Notes: a model not told the origin generated them from the sequence alone. A DNA stretch of 64,000 bases from Hydnum rufescens UP504 (GCA_014904985.1 MU128923.1:124001-188000); one strand, 5' to 3'. Shown: positions 11,893 to 24,143, numbered from the stretch's first letter. Program-made: numbers and translations.

Positions 11893-14500
11893 TCACGCAG
11901 AATGTAATCTCCGAAACCCGCTTAGAATGGCCGTTGAATTCTGCAATGTGCGAAGCCGAGGTGGTATCCCACAATTGTAGGGTTCAATCGGAGGAGCTTG
12001 ATGCGCCATCTGGTGAAAAGACAATAAAGTTAACCAGGCAATAATGCCCCTCCAGGGTTGCGATGTGTGCCCAATACGGCATCCCACAACCATAATGTAC
12101 AATCCAGAGATAATGAACCTGACGCCACCCGCAAACCGTCGGGTGGAAATACAACGGCGGTAATCCAATTGGAATGCCCCTTCAGTTTTGCTGTACGTGT
12201 ACCCAAGATAGCATCCCACAACCGTGCGGTACAGTCATGAGAGCCCGAGGCCATGCGACAGTTGTCGGGCGAGAATGCAAGAATGTTAATGTAATCGAAA
12301 TGCCCCTCCAGTTGTGCTATATGCAGACCCGAGATGGCATCCCACAAATGTAGGGTACAATCAAGAGAGGCCGAGGCCACACGAAAACCATCAGGTGAGA
12401 ATACAACGATGGTAACCGGATTAGCATGTCGCTCCAGTTTTTCCATGGGCACACTCGACGCACAACATCCCACAAACATACACAACCATCGGCGGAGCCT
12501 GATACTAGGTGCAAGCCATCAGGCAAAAAGGCAAGTGAGAGAACTGAATCAAAAGTCTTCCAGTTTTCAAATCTGTGCTCCCGGAATGGTATCCCATAAT
12601 CATAAGGAACGATCAAAAGAACCTGATGCCACATGCAAGCAACCGGGCAAAAATGCAGTAGTCCTCACTGGACCAGAATGGCCTTCCAATTTAGCAATAC
12701 ATGCGTCCAAGACGGCACCCCACAACAGTAGGGGGCAATCATCAGAGCCTGATATCAGGCAAAAAGGCAATGGCATTGACTGATTCCAAGTATCCTCATA
12801 GACTTGCAATACCCATGCCTGAGATGGCATCCCACAAGCTTAAGTGATTAGAGGAGCCCGACACCAGCCATAATCCATTGGGACAAGATGCAATGCTATC
12901 AACAAGAGCACAATGTCCGGATAGGGTTACGAGATGGGCACCCGACATGGAGTCCCACAATCATAGGTTGCAGTCAGAGGAGCCTAATGCCAGGCGCAGG
13001 CCATTGGGAAAAAAGACAGCAGCGCCAACGATATCAGAATGACCTGCCGATGTTGTAATGCTCACTCCGAAGGTGGCATATCACAATCGGAGGGTACGAT
13101 CATTGCAGCCCGAAATCAGGCGCAAGCCGTCAGGTGAAAATGCAACGGTATTGACAGGGGCATTATGGGCAATGACGGATCCAAAATACCAGCAACGTCT
13201 CGTTTCAGAAACGTCGCCATGAGTTCGAAACATCGGACAGCATGCCACTGCTCCTGATCTGGCACGAGAATAATCACGAACTCCGGCATAGAACAGCGCG
13301 AATCATCCGTAATAAATTCGAGAAAGGAAGGATATGGATACGACTCGTGAACATTTGAAAGTGGTACGTTCACCGAGTGAAGATGATGGAGCGTGGCCTC
13401 AACGATGTGTCTTTCGTACTGAGCAAATCGAGCCAAAGAATGCAACGGGAGAGGTACCCCCAAGAACACAATGTTCCCCACGACCGCCTGAAACCGCTTC
13501 GGAATCTCTGGATGATTGTATGTGGAAAGCGAGTTCCGGAGCAATCCCATATACAGATCATCCAGCTGCGTATACGGGGTGACTCCTGTTTCTCGTGCAG
13601 AACGCGCCTTAAGTATAAGGCTTAGGTGTGTCTGGGGATCTCGCACAGGATCGTCCCCGATGAATCGGATCGCTGTGGCCACGTAAATGAAGGGCTTCCT
13701 CGACTTCTCTACCGCGAGCCCTGCTGGACGTCTGTCATCCAATCTAGAGGCATTGGAAGATCGAGTCTCCGGAATTTTGACCAATTTGGTGGAAATGTAA
13801 AAACGGAGGTCTTCCTAAATGATCGAGGCCTCAATATCATGAAGGAATGTCACCGTGTTCGGGATCTTGTTGAAGACCAAAGATAGATGAAGCTGTGGAC
13901 GGCTCGCAATCAGGACGTGAAAGAAAGGGATTCGGATTGCATGGGAAAACAGAATGTGTAGAATTTCTGCAGCACCCTTTTCCTCGCACTCGTCCAGAGT
14001 ATCGATGATGAGAAGTACTGGGCGCCGATTAAGATCGATTTCAAGAAGGGGAATTAAAATTAATCCTTCAAGCTGAGGTAATAGTTTTTTGTGCCTGAGC
14101 GTGGGATTTCGTTGTAGGACTTCCGAAATGGCATTCTTAATACGATGTCTGATTGGGTGAGTTGAAAAGCGAGTAACGGGAATGCGAGCTGAGGATCGCG
14201 TAGCCGTTGGTCGGTTCGAGAAAAGAAGGTAGCATCTCACACAGCTCTCTCCTCTGCTCGTTCAGCGATGGTTTTGGCAATAGTTGATTTACCGAGGCCA
14301 GCGGGCCCATTGAGCCAGTAGACAGGTGGTCCTTCGCCATTGGTACTTTCCAACCACGAGATAATCCCTTGCAATATAGCGACGCGAGTGCCGTGTAGAT
14401 ACAGCGAAGGAGCATCCTTGCGGCCAGAGTCGTGCATCGCAGAATCGGCACGAGGAAGAGACATCAAAAGCACGTCGGCAGAAGATTCCCCCCCCCACAT
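11893..14500 (-). pseudogene. Decayed NACHT-WD40 (NLR-like) gene
   Basis: Reading leftward from 14500: 'MHDSGRKDA', a short linker, then the NACHT P-loop 'WLNGPAGLGKSTIAKT', a Walker B-type 'RPVLLIIDTLDECEEKGAA', 'HVLIASRPQLHLSL' and the helical region after it ('KPFIYVATAIRFI'). After about 13150 comes a WD40 array: 'VNTVAFSPDGLRLISG', 'VVFSPDGFRVASASLDCTL', 'LAFSPDNCRMASGSHDCTA', about nine repeats down to 11.9 kb. It is broken by an in-frame TGA near 14234, a frame change near 14150, a TAG near 13815 (a CAG-to-TAG type change) and several stops and frame changes in the WD40 part. The usual domain linking NACHT to WD40 is missing; the NACHT tail 'RDVAGILDPSLP' runs straight into the first WD40 blade. 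Intact relatives are fungal NLR-like proteins linked to nonself recognition and programmed cell death. This copy cannot encode one. Confidence 0.85.
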
Positions 14501-15202
14501 CTAGGAGAATACAAACTAGGGGTAAGGAGATGGGGTGCTTAGCAAGCTACTCACGGTCATTGTAGTTGAGATCCATAGAAACATTGCCTCCACGACTACC
14601 AATACTGGAATATTCTCCAGGACCCCAATGCCAGTACCTGAGAACAGGATGAGGCAAATGACTCAAAGGGAGCCCACTGATAACAAAGTGATTTTGCATA
14701 GCCAAGAGATGAGGTTGGGATGGCCCTCGACCCTCTTAAGATCGGCTAGCAAAGCTTACTGCTCGGTTACAAAGTCGAGATACAACACAACCAATGAGGG
14801 TATATCGTGTCATGACCCGTTCCAACACGAAGACCAATGTTTCCCCAGTTGGGATTGATTAGACAGTCACGGCAGGTGTGCCTTACCGAGCGAAGTCGCG
14901 CGCCCGCTGGCTCTAACCACGTAAAAGGACGCGGCGCAAGGGTGTTATCTGCTGGAAGCCCAACCTCCACGAATTTTGTTCGCTGTGGATCGGAACAACT
15001 GGCGTAGCGCCAGTGCATCCGGATGCAATCACCTCCAAGTTGGGTGAGTCCGAGATGATGGTGAAGTTCAAAATTCTGACTAGTCACCAGATTGCTTGGT
15101 TCTTTCTTCTAGTTCTTGGGAATAACGATACTCCACAAGTTCTCCCGGTTCCATAGCCATACTCACATTTCTACCAATACTTCCTGCCAAACTCTGGTCT
15201 CC
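14501..15202. other. Region between NLR relic and RraA-like gene
   Basis: A 106-codon minus-strand frame at 14767-15087 could be a leftover N-terminal exon of the NLR relic, but I see no domain in it. Otherwise it should hold the RraA-like gene promoter. Confidence 0.35.
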
Positions 15203-15951
15203 ATGGCTGAAGCTCTCTCTCGATTCTCCTCCTGCGAAGTGTCCGATGCCCTTGTTAAACTCGGTGTCCCGAACGGGGGCTACATTCCCGATGTGGAGAT
15301 GTTCTCCCCCTCGCGGGATAGCGAGGCTATAAAGATATGTGGCCCAGCGTACACTGTCAAGATGGTGAATGCAAGCGACAAAGATGCGCCCTTTCCCACA
15401 TCCCACTTCGTGGATACCGCACCTTCAGGCCATATTATACTTGTCTCAGCCCCACCGCGTACGTGTGCATCTAAAGCAAGTCTCGCATTCTGGAGATGTA
15501 TTCACATCATCATCGTCATGTAGAATCGAAATCGGCAGTATGGGGGGGTTTGATGACTGCAGGAGCACAAGCGAAGGGTGTCCTGGGTGTCATCCTCGAT
15601 GGACGCTGTCGCGATCTCAGTGAACATCGAGCGCTTAAATTCCCGGTGTTCGCCAGGGGACATTCGACGCTCGGTCAGGGGACATTCACTCGTCCGTCTG
15701 AACTCGACATCCCCCTCACCATTGTCCCTCGTGAGGAGAATGTGGACGGAGGTGTATCCTTCCCCGCTACTGTCGTATACCCGGGCGATCTACTTCTTGC
15801 GGATATCGACGGTGTTGTCTGTATTCCGAAGGACATGGTGGGGGCAGTGGCTGAGAGATGTGCGGTTGCGCAAGAAATAGATGAGAAGTGCATGACGGAT
15901 ATTAGAGCGGGCTTGGGCATCCAAGCCACTTTCAAAAAATGGCGAGGGTAG
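15203..15951 (+). CDS. RraA-like / HMG-CHA aldolase-family protein
   Basis: Two exons, 15203-15458 and 15524-15951, join with a GT-AG intron to give 227 residues. The family fold is evident from 'SSCEVSDALVKLG', 'ICGPAYTVKMV', 'GHIILVSAP', 'WGGLMTAGAQAKGVLGVI' followed at once by 'LDGRCRD', the G-x-x-R-D motif that holds substrate and metal, then 'VYPGDLLLADIDGVVCIPKD'. Relatives include bacterial RNase E regulators (RraA) and divalent-metal 4-hydroxy-4-methyl-2-oxoglutarate/oxaloacetate aldolases; fungal members probably act as the latter, but no fungal role is settled. I chose the ATG at 15203 because homologues begin near 'ALSRFSSCEVSDAL'; an in-frame ATG at 15116 would add 29 residues of unclear value. 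It is convergent with the Mmc1-like gene, 92 bp apart. Confidence 0.85.
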
Positions 15952-16042
15952 CTTATGTGTCTTCCCATGTTTGACGCGCGTTTCCTGGACGTGCTAACTA
16001 GATAAATTCTCAGTGCATTATGCTTTATTTCATTTGATGCAA

Positions 16043-18377
16043 TTATTCTTCTGCTCCCAAGCGTCGCACCTCATCCTCGAGGGCTGCAACTTCTGTCAAA
16101 AGGTGGAGGATGCTCTCTTCCCTTTTCTGGATCTCGCCCTCGAACTCGTCGCATGTTCTGACGGTCTTGGCCAGCACCATCTTCTGCATTACATCTTCGA
16201 ATTGTTTCTGTAAATCCCCGCATAGTGCGTAAAATCGTTCAGCACACGGAGGGTAAGAACGATGCTGGAATCTAATTGAAGAGGACGTACGTGTAAGTCC
16301 CGGGCAAGGCCATCATCCACTCGGCTCCATGTTTCCCACCATCTTCTTTTGACCCTCTCCCACCCACCAGCCGCCCATCTCAGGCCAACTAACACACCAA
16401 ACAATCCCATCCCCAATGCCACCTCTTCCCCAGCATACCCACCCGCCCAACTCCCCCAAGCGGCGCCAGCGCCTCCAAATGATAGCCCGTAAGACTGCAG
16501 AAGGAGTATCTGCGACCGGCGATGCAACTGGGCAAGCGCATTGTTCGAATTTGAGTCCGACGTCAATTGGCCAAGGCGGCGCGTAATCGGGGAAGTGAGG
16601 GCCGTGGAATGCAGAGCGGTGGATGATGTCAATTGTTCTATCGAATTGACTAGGAGTGGAGGCGCGTGAAGGGGGGATCTGGGATCGGGTAGATGAAGTA
16701 CTTCTTGGATCCGCGTATCCTGTTCTGCTTGCAAGGTCGCTAGGCGCCCGGTATGGAAGATGAGCTGAAAATGCGAGAAAACGGACATCAAACGCGGCGG
16801 GGTGAGGATAAAATATTAATTCATGACCAAGTGCAAACTGACATGTCGCTCTAGCTCCTTTCCATACATCGCACTCAGAATTTGAGCCACGTCAGTGGGG
16901 AAATCATCCACCCGCCAAGGAAGTTTCCACCACGGTAGACTACTGAAGTAGAGCTCCACATTGTGCTTCGCCATCTGGGTGGAATCGGTTATTGGCGCCT
17001 CTCCGTCGTTAAGTATTTGAGATTTGTAGCACCTGGCGGTCTCCTTTGACATCGATCGCATCTCCTGGATCTGATAACGTACGAGATCGATTTCCCTTTT
17101 TGCATCATTTAATGCCGACTTGCTAGCGTGTAAAGCAGAGGATGCGGTGTATAGTGCAGTTGCCATATGCAAAGGTGGGAAGTCTGATGGGGTATTGAAT
17201 CCTTGCAAATAATGATCTATTCTCTGAGATAGGCGGGGGATACCAGAAGATATGAGATCAGTGTGGAACCGGTCTACGGAGGCGGCTCGAGTCGAAGCAG
17301 GTAGGTGCTCTAATGATTCTTGGAGATGGAAAAGACGAAATGAGTTCAGGGTGTTTAAGGCTTGTTCCGAGGACACAAAATATAATCGAGAGCTGCCATC
17401 GGTCTCAAGGAATGGTTTCACAAGGTTGTGGTAAGAATAGGGTGCAGCTGAGGATGTTGAGGGGTGGGTGAGGGTGTCTATGATCATGAATAAGGCAGGT
17501 TTGGACGATAGAATTTCAAGTACACGTCTTGTACTTGCTTTTTCGAGTTGATCTGGCGAGGAGGCCACGATTATGTTTATGTCGGACCGCAGAAACTCTG
17601 AAATTATCAATTCGGGGTCGTCACCTGGATGAGAAGCATTGGATAAGAAATATCCATCTATATATGTGCTAAAAATTTACTGGATATCTCAACAATCTGT
17701 GCCCCTGTGGATTGCAGCCAAGAGGAAGGAAGGCGAAGCTCGTCGAGAGTCTCTTTGCCTAGTGGAAAGGCCTGAGAGTCGAAGCCATCAAAACTAGATG
17801 CGCAGTCATGACAATCGAAACAACATGAGGGGGTCGTAGAAAACTTGCCTTGTTCTTAGCACAGCTTGAGGTGTTGTCCCATTGTGTCGTTCAACCAGGG
17901 CGGTTCGCCATGTCTGCTCAGAGGATAGGGGGTCATCCAAAAGGGCCATCACAAGTGCGCGTGAGTTTTTTGGATCACACCCCCAGACTTACCCATTATT
18001 CATGCAGGAGGTACTAAGCATGATCTCAGGTCAAGAAAATGTAATACGAAATGCTCACCAGCTATCGAAGGCCTCAGTCTCTCTCCTGATAGAATTTTCT
18101 CTGCATTATCGAACCGCGAGGACCAGGCCTCATTTCGTGGTTCGCCATAGTTTATTATACGCGGAACGACAGCATCAAGAGAACGGAGGATGTTCTTCGC
18201 CTGAAGGCGTTTTGACAAGTACGGTACGCTCTGTGTTTGGCCCGATGCGTGTCTCAAGGCCGTCCCAGACCGTGCAGAGCGCTGTTGGACGCGCAGTGGC
18301 AGTAGTCTTGGGCGAGGCGCTCGACTACTCTTCAGCATTCCCAATACGGAAGCAAAGCCCGCCGACACGTGAACCAT
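16043..18377 (-). CDS. Mmc1-like mitochondrial membrane protein
   Basis: Begins 'MVHVSAGFASVLGMLKSSRA' with an Arg/Ser-rich, acid-free presequence. Later exons read 'SLGCDPKNSRALVMALLDDPLSSE', 'GFDSQAFPLGKETLDELRLP', 'EFLRSDINIIVASSPDQLEK' and 'ALFMIIDTLTH', a degenerate GTPase-like region. A long helical part follows ('ASSALHASKSALNDAKREID'), then a Gly/Ala/Trp-rich membrane hairpin ('GGAGAAWGSWAGGYAGEEV') and a C-terminal coiled coil ending 'EVRRLGAEE'. This order matches what I recall of fungal Mmc1, a dynamin-related protein of the inner mitochondrial membrane; that identification is from memory. One intron, 17848-17794, begins AG|GCAAGT, a GC-AG intron that is needed to keep frame. The join between the first exon (ending near 18060) and the second (near 17975) was not resolved. 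Confidence 0.55.
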
Positions 18378-18464
18378 CAGTTACATCTCGCTGCTCTCGC
18401 AACACTACGGCAATAGTATGCATGCTCAGAGGCTGAATGCTGGGTGCCGCCAACGTTTGTGAAG

Positions 18465-18924
18465 ATGAGTCTTTTTTACAAATACGGTGGCATGGCGATG
18501 TCCATCACCGAGGAACACGAATGGGGTGACCCAGATATTCACGAAAAGGAAAGGGCTTTCCACAAGCTTCCCCTGTCACATAAGCTTGATACATTCGGAC
18601 GGTCCTGCGCAACCCGCCGCAATCACCTGGTCTTGCGGGTGGTTAGGAAGTACCTCGGTGATCGCAATGTCACATACGATCATCTTGCATCCAACTGCCG
18701 ACGACCCGTATGTAATGATTGTGACACAGACCTTTGGTGAAACCTGTGAAACTGTGTGTTATCAAGAACCCCGGGTCACTCGGTTCACAGTGCGCAAGAA
18801 GGACGGAATGGTCCGAACGCTCTTGGAGGAGCAAGGGGTAAAGAATATCGAGTATCTCACGGCCTTGGAGAGGGTGTGGGGGCATCAGGAGTCATCGTAT
18901 GATTGTAATGGGAACCAGTCCTAA
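18465..18924 (+). pseudogene. Hypothetical protein, copy B of the paralogue pair, frameshifted
   Basis: Starts 'MSLFYKYGGMAMSITEEHEWG' and is homologous to copy A at 8853-9242 on the other strand. Near 18675-18690 it lacks two nucleotides relative to copy A, so the frame changes: the second half ('HPTADDPYVMIVTQTF', 'KKDGMVRTLLEEQGVKN') lies in another frame and runs on to a stop at 18922-18924. The first frame alone ends at 18738. No splice sites explain the change. Family and function are unknown. It starts 88 bp from the Mmc1-like gene and is transcribed away from it. Confidence 0.55.
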
Positions 18925-19376
18925 ATTCCTCGAACAATGTCATTCCGTTCTTCATTCTGCGAGATATGGATGGATACATACACCTGATGCCAAATTATAA
19001 GCTGCGCAAAGGATGGAAAAGTACACGAGCACTACCACTGATAAATAAGGCTCAATGATGGGAATTCCAAATTATAGCCTAGGCAGACTCACAGTCGTCC
19101 CCAGTCACGACGGTCCACTGCATTATGTCCCATGTTCGAATCAATTATCTGACGTCTGTAGGATCCTCATGCGCAACTGGAATCATTGATCATTGGCTCC
19201 TATAAAACGGCGATAAATCCAGAGTAAAACCGAAATATAAAGTGGGAATACATACAAGCTGAATATTAGCGCCCTTTCCACGCGCCGGCGCTTACCATAC
19301 ATTGCCAATAAGTCAGGTGATCTACACCCCTCGGCAATTGCCTATCCTCACACTTGCCTCTCAAAATCAGACTCAA
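18925..19376. other. Intergenic, upstream of SLU7
   Basis: About 450 bp without a supportable gene. It presumably carries the SLU7 promoter; no specific element is recognised. Confidence 0.45.
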
Positions 19377-21434
19377 ATGGCATCGTCCTCAGGTAAGTGT
19401 CATCTTAGGCCATTGATATATATTTCACTAAGTACCATAACAGCTGTTGGGAAGCTCTCCCGAGAGGAATTTCGAAGGCAGAAAGATCTTGAGGCCGCCC
19501 GTAAAGCTGGAACAGCTCCGGCTGAGGTGGATGCTGAAGGGCGCGCTATCAACCCTCATATACCCCGTTAGTGACACCTTTCCTCTGTCGAAGGCACGCG
19601 CTGATCTTGAGTGCCCCTATAGAATACATTGCGCAGGCTCCGTGGTACCTCGACACTGGCGAACCCTCCTTGAATCATCAAAGACGACCTCACTATGACG
19701 ATTCCGCCAGTAAATTGGACCAGTGGTATGACCGTGGCAAGAAGGCGGGCCCTGCTGCAACCAAGTTCCGAAAGGGTGCTTGCGATAATTGCGGGGCTAT
19801 TACACACAAAGTCAAGGATTGCTTGGAACGGCCACGGAAGAAGGCGCGCGTTTCACTGGCAAAGATATCCGACCGGATGAGATTATTCAAGAAGTATCTA
19901 CAACGTACGACGCTAAGCGAGATCGTTGGAACGGTTATGATCCAGCCGAATATAGCAAGATCTATGAAGAGTACGCCGCTATCGATCAAAGCGAGACAGC
20001 GGCTCCGCGAAGAGGAAATAGACAATCAGACCTCGACGAACCTAGCCACTGCTCGAAAAGTTGCCAAAGTCAGCAAAGAGGATAAGGACGCTGAGTTCGG
20101 GTCTAGCGATGAAGAGGATGCCGACGAAGACAAGTACGCCGATGCTGCGGATGCTGTAGGCCAGAAATTGGATGCGAAAACCCGGATCACAGTTCGCAAC
20201 CTTCGAATTCGCGAAGATACTGCCAAGTATCTCATGAATCTCGATCCGGAGAGCGCGTACTACGACCCCAAGACACGTTCTATGCGAGACGCACCGGATC
20301 CTTCTATCAGGCCCGAAGATGTACGTTTCTGGCCCGTGTTCTCTATGAATATCATGACTGAGCCAATCCGATTCCTACCTATCCAACAAACAGGCCTCCT
20401 TCGCTGGCGAGAACTTTTTACGACATACTGGGGACGCCGGAAATATTCAAAAACTCCAACTATTCGCATGGCAATCCGCGGCACGCGGAAACGATGTCCA
20501 CCTCAATGCGAATCCTACGCAAGGAGAAATCCTACATCAACAATACCGAGAAAAGAAGGAGAAATTAAAAGAAACAAGCAAAAGCAGTATCTTGGCCAAG
20601 TACGGTGGGGAGGAATATCTCGAGACGGTCCCGAAAGAACTCCTTAATGGACAAACGGAGGATTATATGGAGTATTCCGTGACAGGCAAGATCATCAAAG
20701 GCAGAGAACCTCCCAAAGCACGATCAAAATACGACGAAGACGGTGAGCCCTTCATTCTTCCCAACCCACACTTGCAACTGTATTGACGATTTGACTTTAG
20801 TCTACCTCGGGAATCACACTGCCGTTTGGGGCTCGTGGTACTCCACGTCATCGGGGCAATGGGGCTTCGCATGTTGCCATTCTACGATATCTTCATCTTA
20901 TTGCGCAGGCTCTGCCGCCATCGAAGCCAGCGAAGCAGCGAACATGCAAGATCTCCTTAAACAATCTACTTCCAATGCATCCCCCCCCGCCTTCCTTTCT
21001 GCGGGTCAGAAGTCCTTTCAAACCGAACGTGAACGCCTTCGCGATCAACAAGCACAAGCGGCAGCACCGGCAGCTCCGACTGCCGAAGAGATCGACAAAC
21101 AGCAGAACCAGTCGTTCTCGAAGAAACGGCTCGGTGAGGGGGATCTCCGCCTCGATCAGTCGAGGCTGGAAGCAGCGATCAAAGAGGAGAAACGAAAGAG
21201 GGAAGGAGGGAACATCGCTGATGAAGAGGAATGGCAGAGAGACAAACGAAGAAAGTATAACTCGTTTGCTGGGAGCACCGACGTCACGGAAGAGGAGCTC
21301 GAGGCTTATCGGAGAACTCGGGTTGCGAGTACTGAGGATCCAGTAAGTGATGACCTCTACCGTACTGACCTTTTGCATGTCTCTGAGCCCCACTACTTTC
21401 CTAGATGGCTAATTATCGTGATGAAGATGAATAA
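19377..21434 (+). CDS. SLU7: Pre-mRNA splicing factor Slu7, with two compensating frame changes
   Basis: Second-step splicing factor that helps choose the 3' splice site. A 16-nt first exon (19377-19392) encodes 'MASSS'; introns follow at 19393-19443 and 19567-19622. Family blocks appear in order: '[18 protein letters not shown]', '[15 protein letters not shown]', the CCHC zinc knuckle '[14 protein letters not shown]', '[18 protein letters not shown]', '[14 protein letters not shown]', '[19 protein letters not shown]', '[20 protein letters not shown]', '[17 protein letters not shown]', '[14 protein letters not shown]', and the end '[11 protein letters not shown]'. Three more introns resolve downstream. 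Between about 19841 (one base missing after the zinc knuckle) and 19990 (one extra A) the conserved protein is read in another frame. Both flanks are perfectly family-like, so these are probably sequence errors or heterozygous indels rather than decay of an essential gene. Confidence 0.93.
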
Positions 21435-21578
21435 GATGCTGGCGAGCATGTTTTTTTCGACTGATCTGCTCCCCTCCCTTGTATTGTATTGTATCGAAGT
21501 AACATGATCTGCGAAACATATGATAATAAAGCTTATAGTATAATACCATGTCCCTCTGGCCACCCGCAAATCCATTCG

Positions 21579-24143
21579 TTAGCACGGCATAAATCTCATC
21601 TGGGATGCAAGAGGCTCGATAGCAACTCGGAGGGCTCCAACAACCGCCTTGGTTGTTTGTTGCAAACTCCACAAGCTGACAGTTCGTATACGACGGTTCA
21701 TATTGGCTCTCGTGACGTGGAATGCGAGAGCTTCGTAGGTCTGAAGAAAATGGCAGTAGATGGTGTTATCCCAGGGGTTAAATGGTACCAGAGATCATGT
21801 ACTAACCTTGAGGGCCATGGAGTCCAGAAGGCCAGCTGTCCGAAAAGAATGTAAGGCTGGAACAGGATGAAAGAGGAATTCGAGCCTGAACTTACTTTCC
21901 CACAACTGTCGAAAGTACACATGGGGATTGAATTTAGTGGAAACTAAACGGAGGATGAGGACGCACCGTCCATGCCCCATCGAATTCGCTCCGATCCTTC
22001 GTTACGTGACACCGAATCGGAATGAGCGTTCGGTTCGCACTAGTTGTGAAATGTGTAAGTTCATCCGGATATGGAATTGAACATAAAATCAGCTTAAGAG
22101 TAATGCATACTTCATAAAAGCGACAATAGGCCGAATTAACGCGTTATTCACACTCGATAGATCGGTCGTGAACAGTGGCACCGCTGCCCGCACATCCCTA
22201 AACCGTAGATCAATATCAACCGACACATCCCTCATTGGATCCTCCGTTTCGTCATCAGACGGCGCCGTCAGTGCCGGTTTGGCAAGGACACGTTGCCCAG
22301 GGAGGCGATCTGTGCTCCTCAAAGTCGATAGGTTCGCGGCAATCTCGCTCACGATGGCATTGATATCGAAATCTTCGCTCGGTTTACTGGGGAATTTGAA
22401 GTCGAACACGGTGTCGACTTTTCCAGACGTGATCCATGAAATGGGCCCACTCCCTATACCAGTAGCTGCCTGGAGATGGTCAACGTTCAGTCCATCGATG
22501 CGAAATCGTGCCTATGGCGGTGCAAGACAGGAAAGTATCAGTATTAGGGCAAATGCCCACTTACACAACAAGATAATCACTTACCATTCGTTCCCAAGGC
22601 GTGTCTTTGGCGTCCGCCTCGACCGTGTGTCCAATGCTCTGTGGGGTATGCAGACTGAAGAGACAATTATCGATCTGCCCAACAATATTTTCCGCGCACA
22701 GGAAGTCGTAGCAGAACCATTGTTTCCTTAGGCACCTCAGATCGGCATGGAAGATGGATGCGGTGTACGGTCTGAAGCCATTAGGCTGGTACACGGTGAC
22801 AAGAACGTCCTCGAGTTTAAGAGACTCGAGGTGAAAATCGCCGGGTTTAGCGATTTGGCGAAAGTCAGCCGGGTCGAGGGGCTTGTCGGGATCGTACGTT
22901 ACGCTTCGGCGGTCTGCACATCAAGACACCAAGCGTTAGTACAAAGTGTGTTCATATGACATTTGACATACCCAAAACGCCTCGTACACCCTTCACTTCT
23001 GCATCTTTTACGAGGCCTTTCCCATCAAGCCACCGGGTGAGCGACAATGTGACATCGATAGAGTCGACATTGAGATCAAACATGGAATAGTTTGCGTTTT
23101 TATAAATCGGTTCGATAGGAAGGAGATATGGATCATCCTCATCATGGAATATTGCGGGTCCGTGGCCGACGTCGAACCTAGCAGCCGCCCTCTTACCCAT
23201 CTCGGCACGGGAAAGTGAATCATCTGCTTCTCTCGGTCGACGCGAAACAAAAACATTCTTGAATGATATTTGTGAGCCCTTCCATTTTGGTACTATTGCT
23301 GATTCGAATACGATCGTAATGCCAGTTTCGTGCGTCAGGTAATCACTGATGGCACGTGCGACGTACCCTGTGTATTTCCTGAGCTCAAGGATAGGCTATC
23401 ATTTAGACACGGTCGCTTACCCTGGAGACGGAGACTGTTGATGGTCGCAATAATAACTGAAAAAAATGTGGTTCTACATAGAGGGGTAGGGAAGTCTTCA
23501 GTAACCTACGAGTTAGCGAATAGACATACGTCCTACGTTCCAATGAGAATCCACAGGGTATTTCCCACCAGCGCGAAACTAAAGAAAGCAGAGATGTCGT
23601 CGGCGTTAAACTTGCGAAATGACCGGATGGTCAACCATTTGAACCGTATTCGCAACCGCTTCCAAAAGCTACTCGTCACGTTCAAAAGATCATCACGGGT
23701 AGGACGACTGAGATGGGGTACAGTTTGGACCAATTGACGAAAAAACCGAGAATAATTTTGGAGATGACCTAAGTCCTTCATAGTTTCATTATCTCCAGAC
23801 CAGGACCTGGCCCTTCTGGGCGTTTTGATTCGGGGAGGCTGTTCGTGGGGTCAGAATCAGGAGAAGTTCTTTGGGCTTTTTGGCCATCATCCCCCCATTG
23901 GCATGTGGATGAATGGAAAAGGCGCCGTGAGGAAGAGGTTGTATTCCTTCCTCTTGAGAGTGTCGGGCGCACGACTGCACATGTGCTGTATGCATGGGTG
24001 GATCGTCCGGGACTAGAGCTCGAACGCGCCGAGGGAGACGAAATATTTTGAAAGAACTCGCAGATGGCAGAGTATCGTGATATAGATTCATTCCTACGAA
24101 GGGTACTCGTAAACCTGGCGTAATTTACAGCTGTGGCCAACAT
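21579..24143 (-). CDS. MDM31: Mdm31/Mdm32-type mitochondrial inner membrane protein
   Basis: Needed for mitochondrial morphology, inheritance and lipid homeostasis in yeast. The start 'MLATAVNYARFTSTLRRNES' is a basic, Ser-rich presequence. Then come 'FNADDISAFFSFALVGNTLW' with a transmembrane helix continuing in the next exon ('TTTFFSVIIATINSLRLQ'), 'ISFKNVFVSRRPREAD', 'FDVGHGPAIFHDEDD', 'NYSMFDLNVDSIDVTLSL', 'YQPNGFRPYTASIFHADLRC', 'YDFLCAENIVGQIDNCLFSL', 'VDIDLRFRDVRAAVPLFT', 'LIPIRCHVTKDRSEFDGAW' and a C-terminal helix ending 'PLASQMRFMPC'. At least eight short introns are needed. Near 23780-23800 the low-complexity N-terminal exon and the next block are in different frames; a small intron or a one-base error could explain this and I cannot decide. 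It is divergent from KTI12, with 189 bp between starts. Confidence 0.9.

Noticed and set aside
19571..20647. 358-codon plus-strand frame as a separate gene
   Set aside because: It is SLU7 read across its intron and an indel pair; parts of it are the wrong frame.
23778..23800. Definite frameshift in MDM31
   Set aside because: The N-terminal region is low complexity, so a small intron cannot be excluded; I only flag it.
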